Source: Cyrtodaria siliqua
Lineage: Eukaryota; Mollusca; Bivalvia; Adapedonta; Hiatellidae
NCBI GenBank assembly: GCA_037043455.1
Contig: JAWPHD010011272.1
Coordinates: 21,430-85,429, forward strand
Direction of reading: 5' to 3'
Length of the DNA stretch: 64,000 bases
Shown here: positions 20,150-31,495 of the stretch, piece after piece
Layout of the letters: each line of letters begins with the position of its first letter
How positions within the stretch are numbered: position 1 is the first letter of the stretch
Program-made: the position numbers and the translations under genes
The notes under the pieces: model-generated
Database searches by the model: none
The model's input: the letters and a program-made list of their open reading frames with translations, nothing else
Told to the model about the DNA's origin: nothing

Positions 20150-21255
20150 TTGCCACCATCTCCCAAATGGAAAATAATTTATGGCAAGATAGATGATTTT
20201 AATTTCGATATTGTTAATTATCCCTATTTAAACGGGGATGTTCCAACAGCAACATTTTACGGGGTATATTTTATTCATTTTTTGAATGCTTGTAGTCGAG
20301 TCGAGGACTTTAATTTTCATAAAAAAGTTTCCAACAGGAAGAGTGTGCATTCACAGAATACATACCCTTTGTATAATTAAAACAGTTCAACCGTAACCAT
20401 CAACTTCGATTTTGTTTTATCCTAACCACTCTTATATGCATTTAAAATATAAAAGTAATTTAAGAACATATCAAGCATATCTGCAACAAGGAATATCACA
20501 ACCTGACTTGCTATTTTTCTTCTGGCTTGCCTTTTATTCATATTTTATTCATCTTTGTAGGTGTTTGTTTCTGTGCTCTTTTGTGGTTGACTGTGGTCCT
20601 TGAATGCTACATTAAATGTTCGACTTTTATATCTACTTCTATGATGACGTGATTATAAACTGTATTCGTCTAAACGTGTTTTTATGTTGCTATGAAAGAG
20701 ATTTCATGCTATCTTTCACTAGATCCACAGGCAGATGTAATTGAAGCCTTTATTGACACCTCTCAGTATCTGGATGACAAATTGAACATTGACAAACCTT
20801 TCTTACTATGATTAATAATGTATATCCTAAAGAACTTCAACATAACAAAGCTAATAGTTTTGATACTAACGCTTTTTTCTCGATTTACCTCACACTATTG
20901 AGAATGGGGAAAACTTAGCAAAATATATGAACACGATAAATAAAACCTTTGCAAAATTGTATTATCGTAACCTTGATATTCTTTCCAAATAATAAAAGTA
21001 ATTTAAGAACTCTTCTACGAGAAGGACTATCACAATCTGTCTTCTATGTGACGTGATTTACAAACTTCGTAAGATCCTCGGTCATTATCATTTTCATACA
21101 ATCTTTGTTAAATTTTTTAAAAGGTTTATCAAAAGAGGTTATGACCCTATCATTTTGCAACGTGGTGGACAAATTTACAGTTCGCCACTATGCTTTCTTC
21201 TTTAATTGTGCGATGATCGGACAGGCTGTGGACCCTATGATGACGTCTAAATAAA
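20150..21255 (+). pseudogene. PLE-1 RT remnants
   Basis: Chain of plus-strand RT pieces: the DFNFDIVNYP..NGDVP block at 20185-20255, YKSNLRTYQAYLQQGISQPD at 20448-20508, a 3' tail at 20530-20640, then the palm (about 20690-20930) and C-terminal pieces up to DPMMTS at 21255. Frames shift repeatedly. Non-functional. Confidence 0.7.
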
Positions 21256-22050
21256 GCCCAATGGGACGGTGGCGTTTGGTGTTTGTCTATGATCTTTCTT
21301 GTCGTGCCCTTAATGGTTTATTCTCTTGTTGCTCTGGCTTCTGCCAAGTCACTGAGTACCTTCATTGTGGCTTTCTAGGCTATTTTGTTTTGTATTATAT
21401 TTACACGAGCACATTTGTGTTTTACTTATATTGCCTATTGATGTTGCCTTGTTGGTTAGAGATTATATTATGGCGGGGATTTCTTTATTTACACTGTCCT
21501 GTTTTAATGGGATGACAGTAGGGTAAGTGTGAGGTTTGGTGACCCTATAACCGGTTTAAACCCTCAGTGGCCTACTTTGCCACTGACCGTTCCAATGCGG
21601 TAGCCCTATTGTCAACCCTTTTGTGTTTGTGATGTCGTTTGCATTTAATATTGCTTTTGCCTTCTTATTTGTCTGTTTGCGTGTTTGTTTGTGTGTTTTG
21701 TGTTTGACTGTCTTCCTTGAATGCTACCTTCCCTGTCCGATCTTTTATATTTCTTTTTACTTATATTGCCTATTAATGCTGCCTTGTTGGTTAGAGAATA
21801 GTTCATGGCGGGGATTTCTTTATTTACACTGTCCCGTTTTATCGGGATGAGAGTAGGGTAAATGTGAGGTATGGTGCACCCTAGAATCTGGTTTAAACCC
21901 CCAGCGGCTTGTTTTGCCACTGACCGTTCCAAGGCGGTAGCCCTATTTTTTTTATTCATCTTTAAAGTTGTTCTTTGTTTATATGTGTCTTTAAGATTGA
22001 CTGTCGTCTTTGAATGCTACTTTTCCTGTTCGATTGTTTATATCTGATCT
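21256..22050 (+). mobile_element. PLE-1 3' UTRs, two in tandem
   Basis: One 3' UTR runs from GGGACGGTGGCGTTTG to about 21745 (tail TTTCCCTGTCCGATCTTTT). A second, starting inside at CTTATATTGCCTATTAATGC, runs to about 22050. A head-to-tail pair. Confidence 0.8.
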
Positions 22051-22079
22051 ACTTTTAGTCATATTTCTAAAGTTCGTAT

Positions 22080-22480
22080 TTTGTAGTCTGGTTGAGTTAA
22101 TATTCGCAACCTTTGTATAACTAAGGAGCTGCACGATTAGGACTACCGTTGCCATTATCTTCGAAAGAGTTTTCTTACTTAAAATATAAAATCAATTTAC
22201 GAACTCTTCTACGACAAGGACTATTTTGACGTGATTTACAAACTTTATAAGATCCCTGGTAATGATTCCTTCATACAATCGTTGTTATTCAACTTGTTAG
22301 AAAGTTTATCGAAAGACCTGTTTAACCTATCAGTTTGCAACGCACTGCATGTTTGGTAGTTGACCCATATAAAGTTCGCCACTATGATTTCCTCTTGGAT
22401 AGTACGATCACCCGGCAGGTTATAGACACTATGATGACGTCTTTAGATGGTAACGGTAGCTCTGATAGAGTTGGAATTTA
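22080..22480 (+). pseudogene. PLE-1 RT C-terminal remnant
   Basis: Pieces of the NLRTLLR..QG and IYKLYKIPG region and the AACGCACTGCATGTTTGGTAGTTGACCC end, with deletions and frameshifts. Confidence 0.65.
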
Positions 22481-22489
22481 GTTATACAC

Positions 22490-22960
22490 GGGTTACACAA
22501 GTCCTCGACTACAATATGTACAAAACACAAATTAGTTCAGGAAGATATAAGCGGTAAGAAGTTGCTCGTTGAACAGCCCCATCAAGTGGGGATAATTACC
22601 AATGTCAAAATTGAAATGGTTATAGATGTTGCATTTTATTTTTCCGTTTTGAATCTAGAGATGCAAATTGTGGAATAAAGCGATAATATTATGAGTATTA
22701 GCTTTGTCGAGTTAAAGTTCATTAGGATAGATATCATTAACCATGGCATAAAAGATAAGGTTTCCATGCCTTATGTCTGATTAAACTATATTTTAAAGAC
22801 GTAATACTTGTGGAATTTGGCAGAAAAGCTAACTTCATTTTTGAATAATAGCATTGTTTAGCTCCGTAAATGATTTTAGGTTTGGCTGATTAGCAATATA
22901 AATGTTTATCGGTGGAAGGACGAAAATGGAAGGCCGAAGCGATATCCCAAATGGCATAAC
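22490..22960 (-). pseudogene. PLE-1-like RT remnant
   Basis: Minus-strand, heavily decayed RT palm sequence (complement of CATTTCAATTTTGACATTGG..AATTATCCCCACTTGATGGGG and of the NPFF block). No usable frame. Confidence 0.5.
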
Positions 22961-22977
22961 AGGTCAATAAAAATGAG

Positions 22978-23400
22978 AAAAATTGTCCTATAGAAATCAT
23001 AGCACCCAAACGCAATGCCACCGTAGATCCGCCTTGTACCAAAAACAAAGAGCAAATTAACTATGCAGTGAAAAAGACAAAACACAACAGAACGAGTGAT
23101 GAAGACAGGGTTATCGACTTGGAATGGTCAGTGGGCAATATGACCCACCGGTTAGCTTAAATATTTGTTTGTGTACATGACTTCAGCGCTCCAATTGACA
23201 GTTTAAATAAAAGTACATCCCATCAAAAGGTCCACATGTAGAGAAAGATACACGTATATGTTATTGTAAAAAACATAATTAGAAATACCCCAGGATGTAT
23301 CCAGATCTTTACTGAACAACCACAGCAAGTGCAGCCCAAAAAAAATTAAATCTATAGTACGACTAGAAAACCCGCGGGAAAAAGGTTTAAGCACCAACCC
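22978..23400 (-). mobile_element. PLE-2 3' UTR copy
   Basis: From TGTCCTATAGAAATCATAGC through GATGAAGACAGGGTTATCGACTTGGAATGGTCAG to CCAGATCTTTACTGAACAACCACAGCAAGTGC. Lies immediately downstream of the GR3 3' end. Confidence 0.75.
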
Positions 23401-23565
23401 CCCTTGTGTTATAAGGTGTTATAATAAAATCAACAATGACATATATTATAAGAATTTAATGACGAAAGTGTTCAATTCAGTGTCAGGTTAAATGGTTCAG
23501 AGAGATATATATGTCAGCCATCTTGAACGCCTGATCTAAATGGATTTCATTTGAGAAGACTGCAT

Positions 23566-23600
23566 TTAATATTTCTTCGGATTCACTGGGAACTTCTTGC
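23566..23600 (-). CDS. GR3 exon 3: basic KKFPVNPKKY tail
   Basis: On the minus strand, acceptor TTCGTTTACAG precedes GC-AAG-AAG at 23600. With the phase-1 G from exon 2 it encodes Gly-KKFPVNPKKY and a TAA at 23568-23566. ATTAAA at 23460-23455 is a possible poly(A) signal. Sequence and phase match the GR2 and GR5 tails. Confidence 0.85.
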
Positions 23601-24258
23601 CTGTAAACGAAAATTGTATCACAGATATTATATATTGATAAAAAATACGTTAATTTACACATATAATTATTTATTTCATGCAGCTTTCCTTTCTTGAGCA
23701 AATATCAAACGCAGGAACTGTCTCTGGCAAGTCACTAAGCGCGTTGTTTGTAAACCACCGCAGTTCACTGTTATAACTGAACTTATCATTAGCCCTTGAT
23801 TGTGTGTGCCATGACCTCAGAGGAAATTAATATGTTACTTTAAATGAAGGGACGGTACATCATAACGAGACACATAAAAGACGCTGACGTGAAACACTTA
23901 ATGGAATATATCATATCTCAATTTAGCGAATTTGATGCTTTTGTCATGCATTTTACACAGCATCAGACAGTTGGCACTAGTAAACTCGTATTATAAGTCC
24001 GGGGACACTGTAAAACAACCGCATTAATATACATCTCTCTTCTATACTTGTTAAGCAGAGAATTCATTTACATGTTTGAAAAATAACTTAACTAACATAT
24101 TTTCACTAGTTGCTTTATCAAACACCGTTGAAAATATAGGCGATATATTCCAAACCAACACAATCTTTTCTTTATTTGAATAAACACATACCAGTACTTC
24201 ACATAAGATATCGTTTCTTTATGTCGGTTTTAGTGTTTTTAATTGTTAAAATGCTTAC
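23601..24258 (-). other. GR3 intron 2 (phase 1)
   Basis: Predicted 658 bp intron, GTAAGCATTTT (from 24258) to TTTACAG (at 23601). The donor is identical to those of GR2 and GR4. No repeat family recognised. Confidence 0.75.
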
Positions 24259-25222
24259 CATGACCACCATTGAATCCTGCGCCGCCTCCGGATCCACCGT
24301 ATCCACCTCCGAATCCACCTCCGTATCCACCTCCATATCCACCTCCGTATCCACCTCCTAATCCGCCTCCGACTCCACCTCCGAATCCTCCTCCGAATCC
24401 ACCTCCATATCCACCACCGTATCCACCTCCATATCCACCTCCTAATCCGCCTCCGATTCCACCTCCGACTCCTCCTCCGAATCCACCTCCGTATCCACCT
24501 CCGAATCCACCTCCGAATCCACCTCCGTATCCGCCACCGTATCCACCTACGTATTTACCTCCGTGTCCACCTCCTAATCCGCCTCCGACTCCACCTCCGG
24601 ATCCACCTCCGAATCCACCTCCGACTCCACCTCCGACTCCTCCTCCGAATCCACCTCCTATTCCCCCTCCGATTCCACCTCCAACTCCTCCTCCTAATCC
24701 ACCTCCTAATCCACCTCCGAATCCACCTCCGTATCCGCCACCGTATCCACCTCCGTATTTACCTCCTAATCCGCCTCCGACTCCGACTCCGCCTCCAACT
24801 CCACCTCCGACTCCACCTCCGACTCCACCTCCGACTCCACCTCCGACTCCACCTCCGACTCCTCCTCCGAATCCACCTCCGTATCCACCTCCTAATCCAC
24901 CTCCGTATCCACCTCCGTATTTACCTCCGTGTCCACCTCCTAATCCGCCTCCGACTCCGCCTCCGACTCCACCTCCGACTCCACCTCCGACTCCACCACC
25001 GACTCCACCACCGACTCCACCTCCGACACCACCTCCGAATCCTCCTCCGAATCCACCTCCGTAGCCACCTCCTAATCCGCCGCCATATCCACCTCCGAAT
25101 CCCAGTCCGCCACCGTATCCACCTCCAAAGCCTTTACCACCGTGCCATTTAGACGGTTTCTTCTTTAAATCTGCCGTCGCAATACCAATAAGAACGGCAA
25201 GAATGACGAGTTGTAACTTCAT
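24259..25222 (-). CDS. GR3: shematrin-like glycine-rich secreted protein, exon 2
   Basis: The largest intact member: 321 codons plus one base here, and 332 aa after joining exon 3. ATG at 25222 lies 8 bp after the acceptor ATTATTGCAG. Signal peptide MKLQLVILAVLIGIATA, then a Lys-rich start (DLKKKPSKWHGGKG), then GGGX repeats. X is Tyr, Phe, Leu or, unlike GR2, very often Val, in blocks of seven or so GGGV near residues 68-95 and 125-150. The KGGVVVV cassettes of GR1, GR2 and GR4 are absent. The exon ends GGT-CAT-G before GTAAGC. Predicted secreted, disordered or silk-like structural protein, plausibly of shell matrix; the Val-rich blocks suggest a stiffer or more elastic version. The Pro-rich frame on the opposite strand is a shadow of these repeats. 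Confidence 0.88.
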
Positions 25223-25379
25223 GGCTTTGGCTGCAATAATAAAGTATGTATGCGTTTAATATGCCAAGGAAAATAATATTACTGGAGTTCGTAAGATATT
25301 GATTAATAAACTGATTTGATCACTTTGCTTTTCTTATTATAGACGGTGATACGATAGGTCTAGTCAGAGAGAATGTAAT

Positions 25380-26050
25380 CAGAATTTTGTAAAGCACTCA
25401 TACTTTCATTTTAGATAATATTTTCGTCAGGTGTAGAACTACCGTTTATAGACAAACTGTTGGTATCCCTATGTGTACAGTTTGTCCACCTCTTGTCGCA
25501 GATTTGTATTTCTATGAAAGAGATTTTATGTTGAGTCTTTCACCAGATACTCAGGCAGATGTAATTGCAGCCTTTAATGACACCTGTCGGTATCTGGATG
25601 ACATAGTTAACATTGACAATCCAATCTTTTCTACTATGGTTATTACTATATATCCTAAAGAACTTCAACGCAACAAAGCTAACGTTTCTGATACTGGTGT
25701 AATAATAAATAGCATCAATGACAAGAAAAATGATTTTAATTTAGATATTGTTAATTACGTAGATGGGGTTATTTCCCGATCTACATCTTATGGGATCTAT
25801 GTTTCTCTACTTATTCGTTTTTCTAGAGCTTTTAGTAGTGTTGAGAACTTTAATATTTTAATATTTGTATAACTAAGAATCATAATCACATTCATACACT
25901 CTTTATTAAACATGTTAAAAGGTTAACATATGAGGTTATGACCCTATCATTTTGCAACGCACTGCATGTTTAGAGGTTGACCCTTTTACAGTTCGCCACT
26001 ATGCTTTCCTCTATGCCTTGCACGGGGGACCGAAGTTTCTATACATAGAT
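25380..26050 (+). pseudogene. PLE-1 RT fragment in GR3 intron 1
   Basis: Palm region with RQTVGIPM, then VCPPLVADL..YERDFMLSLSPDTQADVI, RYLDDIVNID and, after a deletion, DFNLDIVNY and STSYGIYVSLLIRFSRA (open 25471-25872). The C-terminal DPFTVRHYAFL follows at 25980. Key positions are altered (GTN lost); not functional. Confidence 0.8.
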
Positions 26051-26054
26051 TTCA

Positions 26055-26115
26055 TAGCTTTTCAGTCCTACATTCAAGGACCACAGTCAACCCAAAACAC
26101 GCACAGCAACAAACA
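26055..26115 (-). mobile_element. PLE-1 3' tail fragment
   Basis: CCTACATTCAAGGACCACAG TCAACCC and A-rich continuation, minus orientation. Confidence 0.6.
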
Positions 26116-26119
26116 ATTA

Positions 26120-26990
26120 TTACAGGATGTTGGCTTGGCAAGTTTTGACATCTTCAAGTCTAAGAATTTTATTTTTTAAATCATAGTTTTATTTGACAAC
26201 ATAATTGGTTCATTTTTGCATTCTAGTAGATATGGATATAATGTAGGATTTAAGACAGTAACATATCAAATTTTAAGCAAAAATGTTTTTTCCATATTTT
26301 TTCCTTCAATTGTGATAATTTTTTGTTGTCAACAAAATAGGGGGTATGGATAGCTCTGAGTAGAATTTATCCTTTTGCTATAGAAAAAATAAGATTTTTG
26401 TTTTTCAATAGTGGAATACATCTATAAAAGTATAAACTGAGCTAATTTTATATTCGATCTCTTTGTCAAAATTGTGTGTACAGTATTATACCGTGAAAAT
26501 GTCAAAATGAGTGTAATTTAAAGAATTTTTAATAAAATCATTAGAATGACCTATCTATTTTATTACATTTTTTGAAAGAAATGTCAAAGAATCTTGTCAT
26601 ATACAAGTTTTAAAAAAGTTGAGCATTAGAACATACCTTTGTATCTTGAATTATTGTTTTAGTAAACAAATGGGTGGGGTACGGTCCATATATGTTTGCT
26701 TTTTAAAGTAAATATAGATATAAAAATCGAACAGGATGAGGATTACACTTGTTTCTTTATGTTTTAAATATATTTGTATATATGCAATCGAAAATTAATT
26801 GTTGTTTTTCAATAAATCTAATGTAATGAAAATATTTATTTTTTAGTGAAATGTTGTAGTTGTGTCTTCTTCAAAGACGTCTAGTGGAAAAAAATGTGAT
26901 GACCTACCCCTTTTTTTGATATTTTTGTATCTAAATCATACCAAAAAAGATTTAAATATCAATTAAAAAATATCAGCACTACGTCCTTTC
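26120..26990 (+). repeat. Segment shared with 55010-55860
   Basis: About 860 bp aligning in direct orientation with 55.0-55.86 kb. Shared landmarks: TCCTAGTA-like then TATGGATAT, GTAACATATCAAATTTTAA, GGTAGCTCTGAGTAGAATTTATCCTTTTG, ACTGAGCTAATTTTATA and AGCACTACGTC.TTTCCCA. AT-rich and non-coding. Confidence 0.75.
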
Positions 26991-26999
26991 CCAGCCAAC

Positions 27000-27125
27000 C
27001 TCCTTAAAGGCAAGATATGATGTTACAAACATAAAACAGTGGACAATAGGAATACACGCCTTGGAACGGTCAGTGGCAAAAACCAGGTTCTAGGGTGCAC
27101 CAAACCTCATTCTTCCCGCGCTTGC
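27000..27125 (-). mobile_element. PLE-1 3' UTR fragment
   Basis: GTGGACAATAGGAATACACGCCTTGGAACGG, then CCAGGTTCTAGGGTGCACCAAACCTCA. Confidence 0.7.
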
Positions 27126-27129
27126 AATC

Positions 27130-27805
27130 AGTACTGTTATTCATTCGATCTTTGGAGATCGATGAGCCCGACACTTATATTTAGTTATAGGTGGTACATT
27201 TTCAATTTTCTTTCGTTTTCTTACTTAATTTTCGATTCGGTGGTTCCACCACTCCGGCCGATAAAAGGCTCTGGGTATTGTTTAACCACTCATAGGATAT
27301 GTTGTCTGCTTTTTAGTTTAGTCTTTTGGCTGTTACTTGTGATACGCAGGCTTCATAACAGCTGCTCCCAACTAAATTCCCTTTTGTTTATTTCGCTATT
27401 CGGGGCATACAATTTTATTAGATCCTGGGACCATACGCCGCTGTATATAGGAAATGAAATAAAGATACAGATATTGCTTTATCCACCGCCATATGTTTGC
27501 CATCTTCAGGATGGTTAAAATTATGTACTGTTGATTTTTATGAATATTGAGTTCTGTTCAAGAAATATAAAAAGATCGGACAGGGAAAGTAGCATTGAAG
27601 GAGGACAGTCAACCACAAAACACAGAAACAAACACGCAACCCGACAAACAAGAAGGCAAAAGTACCCGGGGCTAGAGGGCGTGAGCGGTAGCTAGCATAT
27701 TTCACTACCGCTCATGAACAGTCTCAATCAAACCGAGACTGCAATATTTAGTATGTGTCGTGCTCGGCCGTTTCCAAATGTCCATTATCATACTCTTTTT
27801 ATCCT
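27130..27805 (+). repeat. R3 element with nested PLE-1 tail
   Basis: One of the fullest R3 copies. In order: GATCTTTGGAGATCG, GGTTCCACCACTCCGGCCG, CATAGGATATGTTG, GATACGCAGGCTTCATAAC, CCATACGCCGCTG, ATGTTTGCCATCTTCAGGATGG, (PLE-1 tail 27548-27664), CCCGGGGCTAGAGGGCGTG, hairpin TGAGCGGTAG / CTACCGCTCA, hairpin CAGTCTC / GAGACTG, GTGCTCGGCCGTTTCC. No coding capacity; class unknown, about 0.7 kb without the insertion. Confidence 0.8.
27548..27664 (-). mobile_element. PLE-1 tail nested in R3
   Basis: About 117 bp from AAATATAAAAAGATCGGACAGG to AAGAAGGCAAAAGTA interrupting R3 between its TGAGTTCTG(T)TCAA and CCCGGGGC blocks. The same PLE tail starts the insertion at 14986. Confidence 0.8.
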
Positions 27806-28254
27806 ATTGTCATCCCAATAAAATGGGACAATGTAAATCTAGATATCCCAGCCAGGTTATATGCTGGGATATACTAGGGATTGGCAATCATTCATCTATT
27901 TGTACAACATTTATAAACACTGGCATAAGTATTATCATCGTCAGAATTTGTCATAATCTCTTTAGCATTTTTTTGTGGCAAAGCGGAAGTACAAATGGAC
28001 GTACTGACGCATGCACGCACACATGAGAAAAGGCGGGCACAATAGCTCACAATAATGAACTTTTCTAAGGTGAGCTAAAAACACGATACTACGGGCCTAA
28101 TTTGATAAAACGGACCTCGACAATCAAGTTTGATTTGGCGCAATTCAACCTAGATGGAAGTACTACCCTTGTATTCCATGTACCACAAGCAATACGCTGT
28201 TAAATTTATGTTTTGTTAGATAATCAATACTTGTTTTATATTAATCCATGTAAA

Positions 28255-28420
28255 ACTAAAAGTAGATTTAAAAGTCGAACAGAAAATGTAGCATTCAAGG
28301 ACCACAGTCAACCACAGCACAAAAACAAACAACAACTACGATAATGAATAAAAAGCAAGATGTTACATCACAAACATAAAATTGTTGACAATAGGGCTAC
28401 TGCCTTATCCGAAATGTAAT
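28255..28420 (-). mobile_element. PLE-1 3' tail fragment
   Basis: AAAAGTAGATTTAAAAGTCG, CATTCAAGGACCACAGTCAACC and TTGTTGACAATAGGGCTACTGCCTTA. Lies just downstream of the GR3 first donor, inside intron 1. Confidence 0.75.
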
Positions 28421-28455
28421 TAAAATACCAGCAATAAGATATATTTTAAACATAC

Positions 28456-28485
28456 CTGGTGGTTGGTGCTGAACACTGAACTGAT
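28456..28485 (-). other. GR3 exon 1 (5' UTR)
   Basis: Minus strand: CAGTTCAGTGTTCAGCACC..CAG before GTATGT at 28455. Nearly identical to GR2 exon 1. The start is estimated from the TATA box. Confidence 0.65.
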
Positions 28486-28506
28486 GGTGGCTAAAACCTG
28501 TGCTGC

Positions 28507-28575
28507 TTATATAGACCAACATCGGCCTTTCACACCAATGCATAGTTACAGTTATAATTATATCAATATGCAAAT
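28507..28575 (-). promoter_or_regulatory. GR3 core promoter
   Basis: Minus strand: octamer-like ATTTGCAT (28575-28568), TGGTGTGAAA (28537-28528), then TATATAA (28513-28507), with GGCCGATGTTGG between the box and TATA as in GR2. Spacing from box to TATA is 14 bp. Confidence 0.75.
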
Positions 28576-28654
28576 TGACATAATTTCACATTAATCATAA
28601 ACGTGGCTAATGTGACCACATATGCAGTTATTTTACATATATCAATTATTGCGT

Positions 28655-29305
28655 CGCATGCAGTAATTCATGCACAATCTCAGTCAAACCGAGAATGCAA
28701 TATGTTTTGTATTCATCGGGTTAAATTTCTTCAAGTAGCTTTGCTTGTGAATTTGACGGCGGTAAAATGTAGTTCTGTTCTCGCAGTCAGACTGTTATTC
28801 CTTCCGATCTTTGCAGATCGCTGAGCCCGATATTTATTTACAGATATCGGTGATATATTCTCAAAATATCTTTGTTTTCTTATTTTACCTTCGAATAGGT
28901 GATTCGACTTCTTTAGACTTTAAAGGTTCCAAGAATTTTTAATCACCCTTAGGATATGTTGTCGGCTTTTTAATTTAGTCTTTTGACTGTAATTTGTGAT
29001 ATACAGGCTTCATAAACTCTGGCTCCAACAAAATTCCGTTTCATTTATTTCGTCCATAGTTTTCTCGTATTTTGTTAGAAACTGGGACCATGAAATGGTA
29101 TGATAACACGTTATTGAAGGTTCCATGTTTACCGTTATATGCATACAATCTTTGAGATGGCTCAACTGTTCGTACTTTTAATATTTTAAATCTTGAGTTC
29201 TGCTCGACCCGGGACTAGAAGGCGTGAACAATAGCAAGCATTTTTCACTACCGTTCATGAACCGCCTCAAACCGAGACTACAATATTTATTGTATTTATC
29301 GTGTT
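28655..29305 (+). repeat. R3 element
   Basis: Contains CAATCTCAGTCAAACCGAGA, then from about 28780 CGATCTTTGCAGATCGCTGAG, GGATATGTTGTCGGC, GGGACCATG, CCGTTATATGCATACAATC, TGAGTTCTGCTCGACCCGGG and the hairpin region. It ends at TTTATCGTGTT, where PLE-1 RT sequence begins. Confidence 0.75.
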
Positions 29306-30992
29306 GAAAATACGTGTTTTGGTCGACTACTCTCCGAGAATTCAACTCTATCTACTCCTGTTTCAATTATAATTTGGAGAAGTTTTCGTAATCTAAAATC
29401 GGGAATTCAGGAATTTCATAATAAATTTGTTTTAGTTCCTGCAGATAAAGCAGCTAATAATGTAATTATTGTTTGACGCCTACATTACGTCAATGTTTTA
29501 TCTCTGGAACTCGGCAGCACCAATTCGTATACTCCAGTTAATTCTACTGAGGATGATGTTGTTTCCGCACATATCACTCGATGCACTACTTTCAAGGCTG
29601 GTGTAAGCGATAAGCAAAATAAACTGCCTACCATGTACTGGATTCCTAAATTACATAAAAATCCGTATAAGGCTCGCTTTATTTCTAATTCTAGTGCCTG
29701 CACCACAACAAACATCTCCAAACTTTTAACTTCTTTTCTTACTGCCGTTAAAGATCACGTTAAACTATATTGTGATAAAACTTATGAAAACTCTTGGATT
29801 AATTTATTTTGGTCTATAAAAAATTCAGGAGACGTTCTGGATAAATTTCAATAAAGGTCAAGTTTCATCAATAAGCACTTATGACTTCTCTACACTATAT
29901 ACAACCTTACCTCATCACCTTATTAAAGACAAGCTAATTTCTCTTATTCAAGAAACATTCGCTAGAGAAAATACTACATTTTTGGCATGTAATAATATTA
30001 AAGCGTTTTTTACTAACGGCAGTTTAGACAATTATACTATGTGGACTTGCTATGAAGTCTGTGAAGCACTCATCTTCCTATTAGATAATATTTTCGTCAG
30101 GTATGGTACCACCGTTTATAGACAAATTGTTGGTATCCCTATGGGTACGAACTGTGCACCACTTGTCGCAGATTTGTTTTTATTTTGCTATGAAAGAGAT
30201 TTCATGTTGAGTCTTTCACCAGATACCGAGGCAGATGTTATTGAAGCTTTTAATGACACCTCTCGGTATCTGGATGACATACTGAACATTGACAACCCTT
30301 TCTTTCCAACTCTGGTTGATAATATTTATCCTAAAGAACTTCGGCTTAATAAAGACAATATATCTTATAATAACGCTTCTTTTCTTGATTTAGATCTCTC
30401 GATTGAAAATGGTAATATAATTAGCAAAATCTATGACAAGAGAGATGATTTTAATTTTGACATTGTTAATTATCCCCACTTGGTTGACATTGTTAATTAT
30501 CCCCACTTGGATGGGGATGTTCCCCGAGCAACTTCTTATGGGGTGTATCTATCTCAACTTATTCGTTTTTCTAGAGCTTGTACTCGAGTTGAGGACTTTA
30601 ATATTCGTAATCTTTGTATAACTAAAAAGTTACTCAATCAGGGTTACCGTTACCATAAACTTCGTAAAACCTTTGCAAAATGTTATTATCGTAACCCTGA
30701 TCTTCTTTCCAAATATAAATGTAATTTAAGGACTCTTCTGCGACAAGGACTATCACAACCTGACTTCTATGGTGATGTGATTTATAAACTTCGTAAGATT
30801 CTTGGTCATGATCACTTTCATACTATCTTTGTTAAACTTGTTAAAAAGTTTATCAAAAGAGGTTATGACCCTATCATTTTGCAACATACTGCATGCTTGG
30901 TGGTGGACCCTTTTACAGTTCGACACTATGCTTTCCTCTTTAATTGTACGATGACCGGGCAGGCTGTGGACCCTATGATGACGCCTACCTAA
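29306..30992 (+). pseudogene. PLE-1 reverse transcriptase, longest copy, damaged
   Basis: Reverse transcriptase of a Penelope-like retroelement, about 560 codons. N-terminal part: FVLVPADKAANN, then an in-frame TGA at 29474-29476, LPTMYWIPKLHKNPYKARFI and NLFWSIKNSGDVLDKF. A one-base insertion near 29850 then shifts the frame into STYDFSTLYTTLPH (the motif A region). From 29982 the frame is open to 30992: YRQIVGIPMGTNCAPLVADL, catalytic RYLDDI (YLDD at 30267-30278), DGDVPRATSYGVYLSQLIR, SQPDFYGDVIYKLRKI, DPFTVRHYAFLFNCTMTG. A 27 bp tandem duplication repeats DIVNYPHLV at about 30467-30520. No GIY-YIG nuclease follows. The 5' end is cut off at an R3 junction. Non-functional as it stands; the source family may still be active, since fragments elsewhere are well kept. 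Confidence 0.82.
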
Positions 30993-31495
30993 AGCCCATT
31001 GGGACGGTGGCGTTTGATGTTTGTCCATGATCCTTCTTGTCGTGCCCTTAATGGTGTATTCTCTTACTGCTCTGGCTTCTGCCAAGTCACTGAGTGCTTT
31101 CATTGTGGCGTTCTAGGCTATTGTTTTTTGTATTATATTTACACGAGCATACTTGTGTTTTACTTATATTGCCTATTGATGCTGCCTTGTTGGTTAGAGA
31201 TTAGATTATGGCGGGGATTTCTTTATTTACACTGTCCTGTTTTAATGGGATGACAGTAGGGTAAGTGTGAGGTTTGATGACCCTATAACCGGTTTAAACC
31301 CTCAGTGGCCTACTTTGCCACTGACCGTTCCAAGGCGGTAGCTCTATTGTCAACCCTTTTGTGTTTGTGATGTCGTTTACTTTTATTATTACTTTTGCCT
31401 TCTTGTTTGTCTGTTTCCATGTTTGTTTCTGTGTTTTGTGGTTGACTGTCCTCCTTGAATGCTACTTTCCCTGTCCGATCTTTTTATATTTCTTT
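30993..31495 (+). mobile_element. PLE-1 3' UTR (reference copy)
   Basis: Contiguous with the RT stop: CCCATTGGGACGGTGGCG, CTTCTGCCAAGTCACTGAG, TTGCCTATTGATGCTGCC, GGCGGGGATTTCTTTATTTACACTG, GCCACTGACCGTTCCAAGGCGG, TCAACCCTTTTGTGTTTG and the tail CCTTGAATGCTACTTTCCC ending TTTTTATATTTCTT. All PLE-1 solo pieces in the window match parts of this. Confidence 0.85.

Larger units (their letters stand above)
25231..28455 (-). other. GR3 intron 1
   Basis: Predicted 3.2 kb 5' UTR intron (GTATGT at 28455 to TTATTGCAG at 25231). It is filled with mobile DNA: a PLE-1 RT fragment, a repeat segment also found at 55 kb, an R3 copy with a nested PLE-1 tail, and short PLE-1 tails. 27810-28255 shows nothing recognisable. 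Confidence 0.6.

Noticed and set aside
24270..25064. 264-codon proline-rich frame on the plus strand (PPPYPPPNPPP)
   Set aside because: It is the complement of the GR3 glycine repeats, with no signal peptide or splice context; the minus strand has all gene features.
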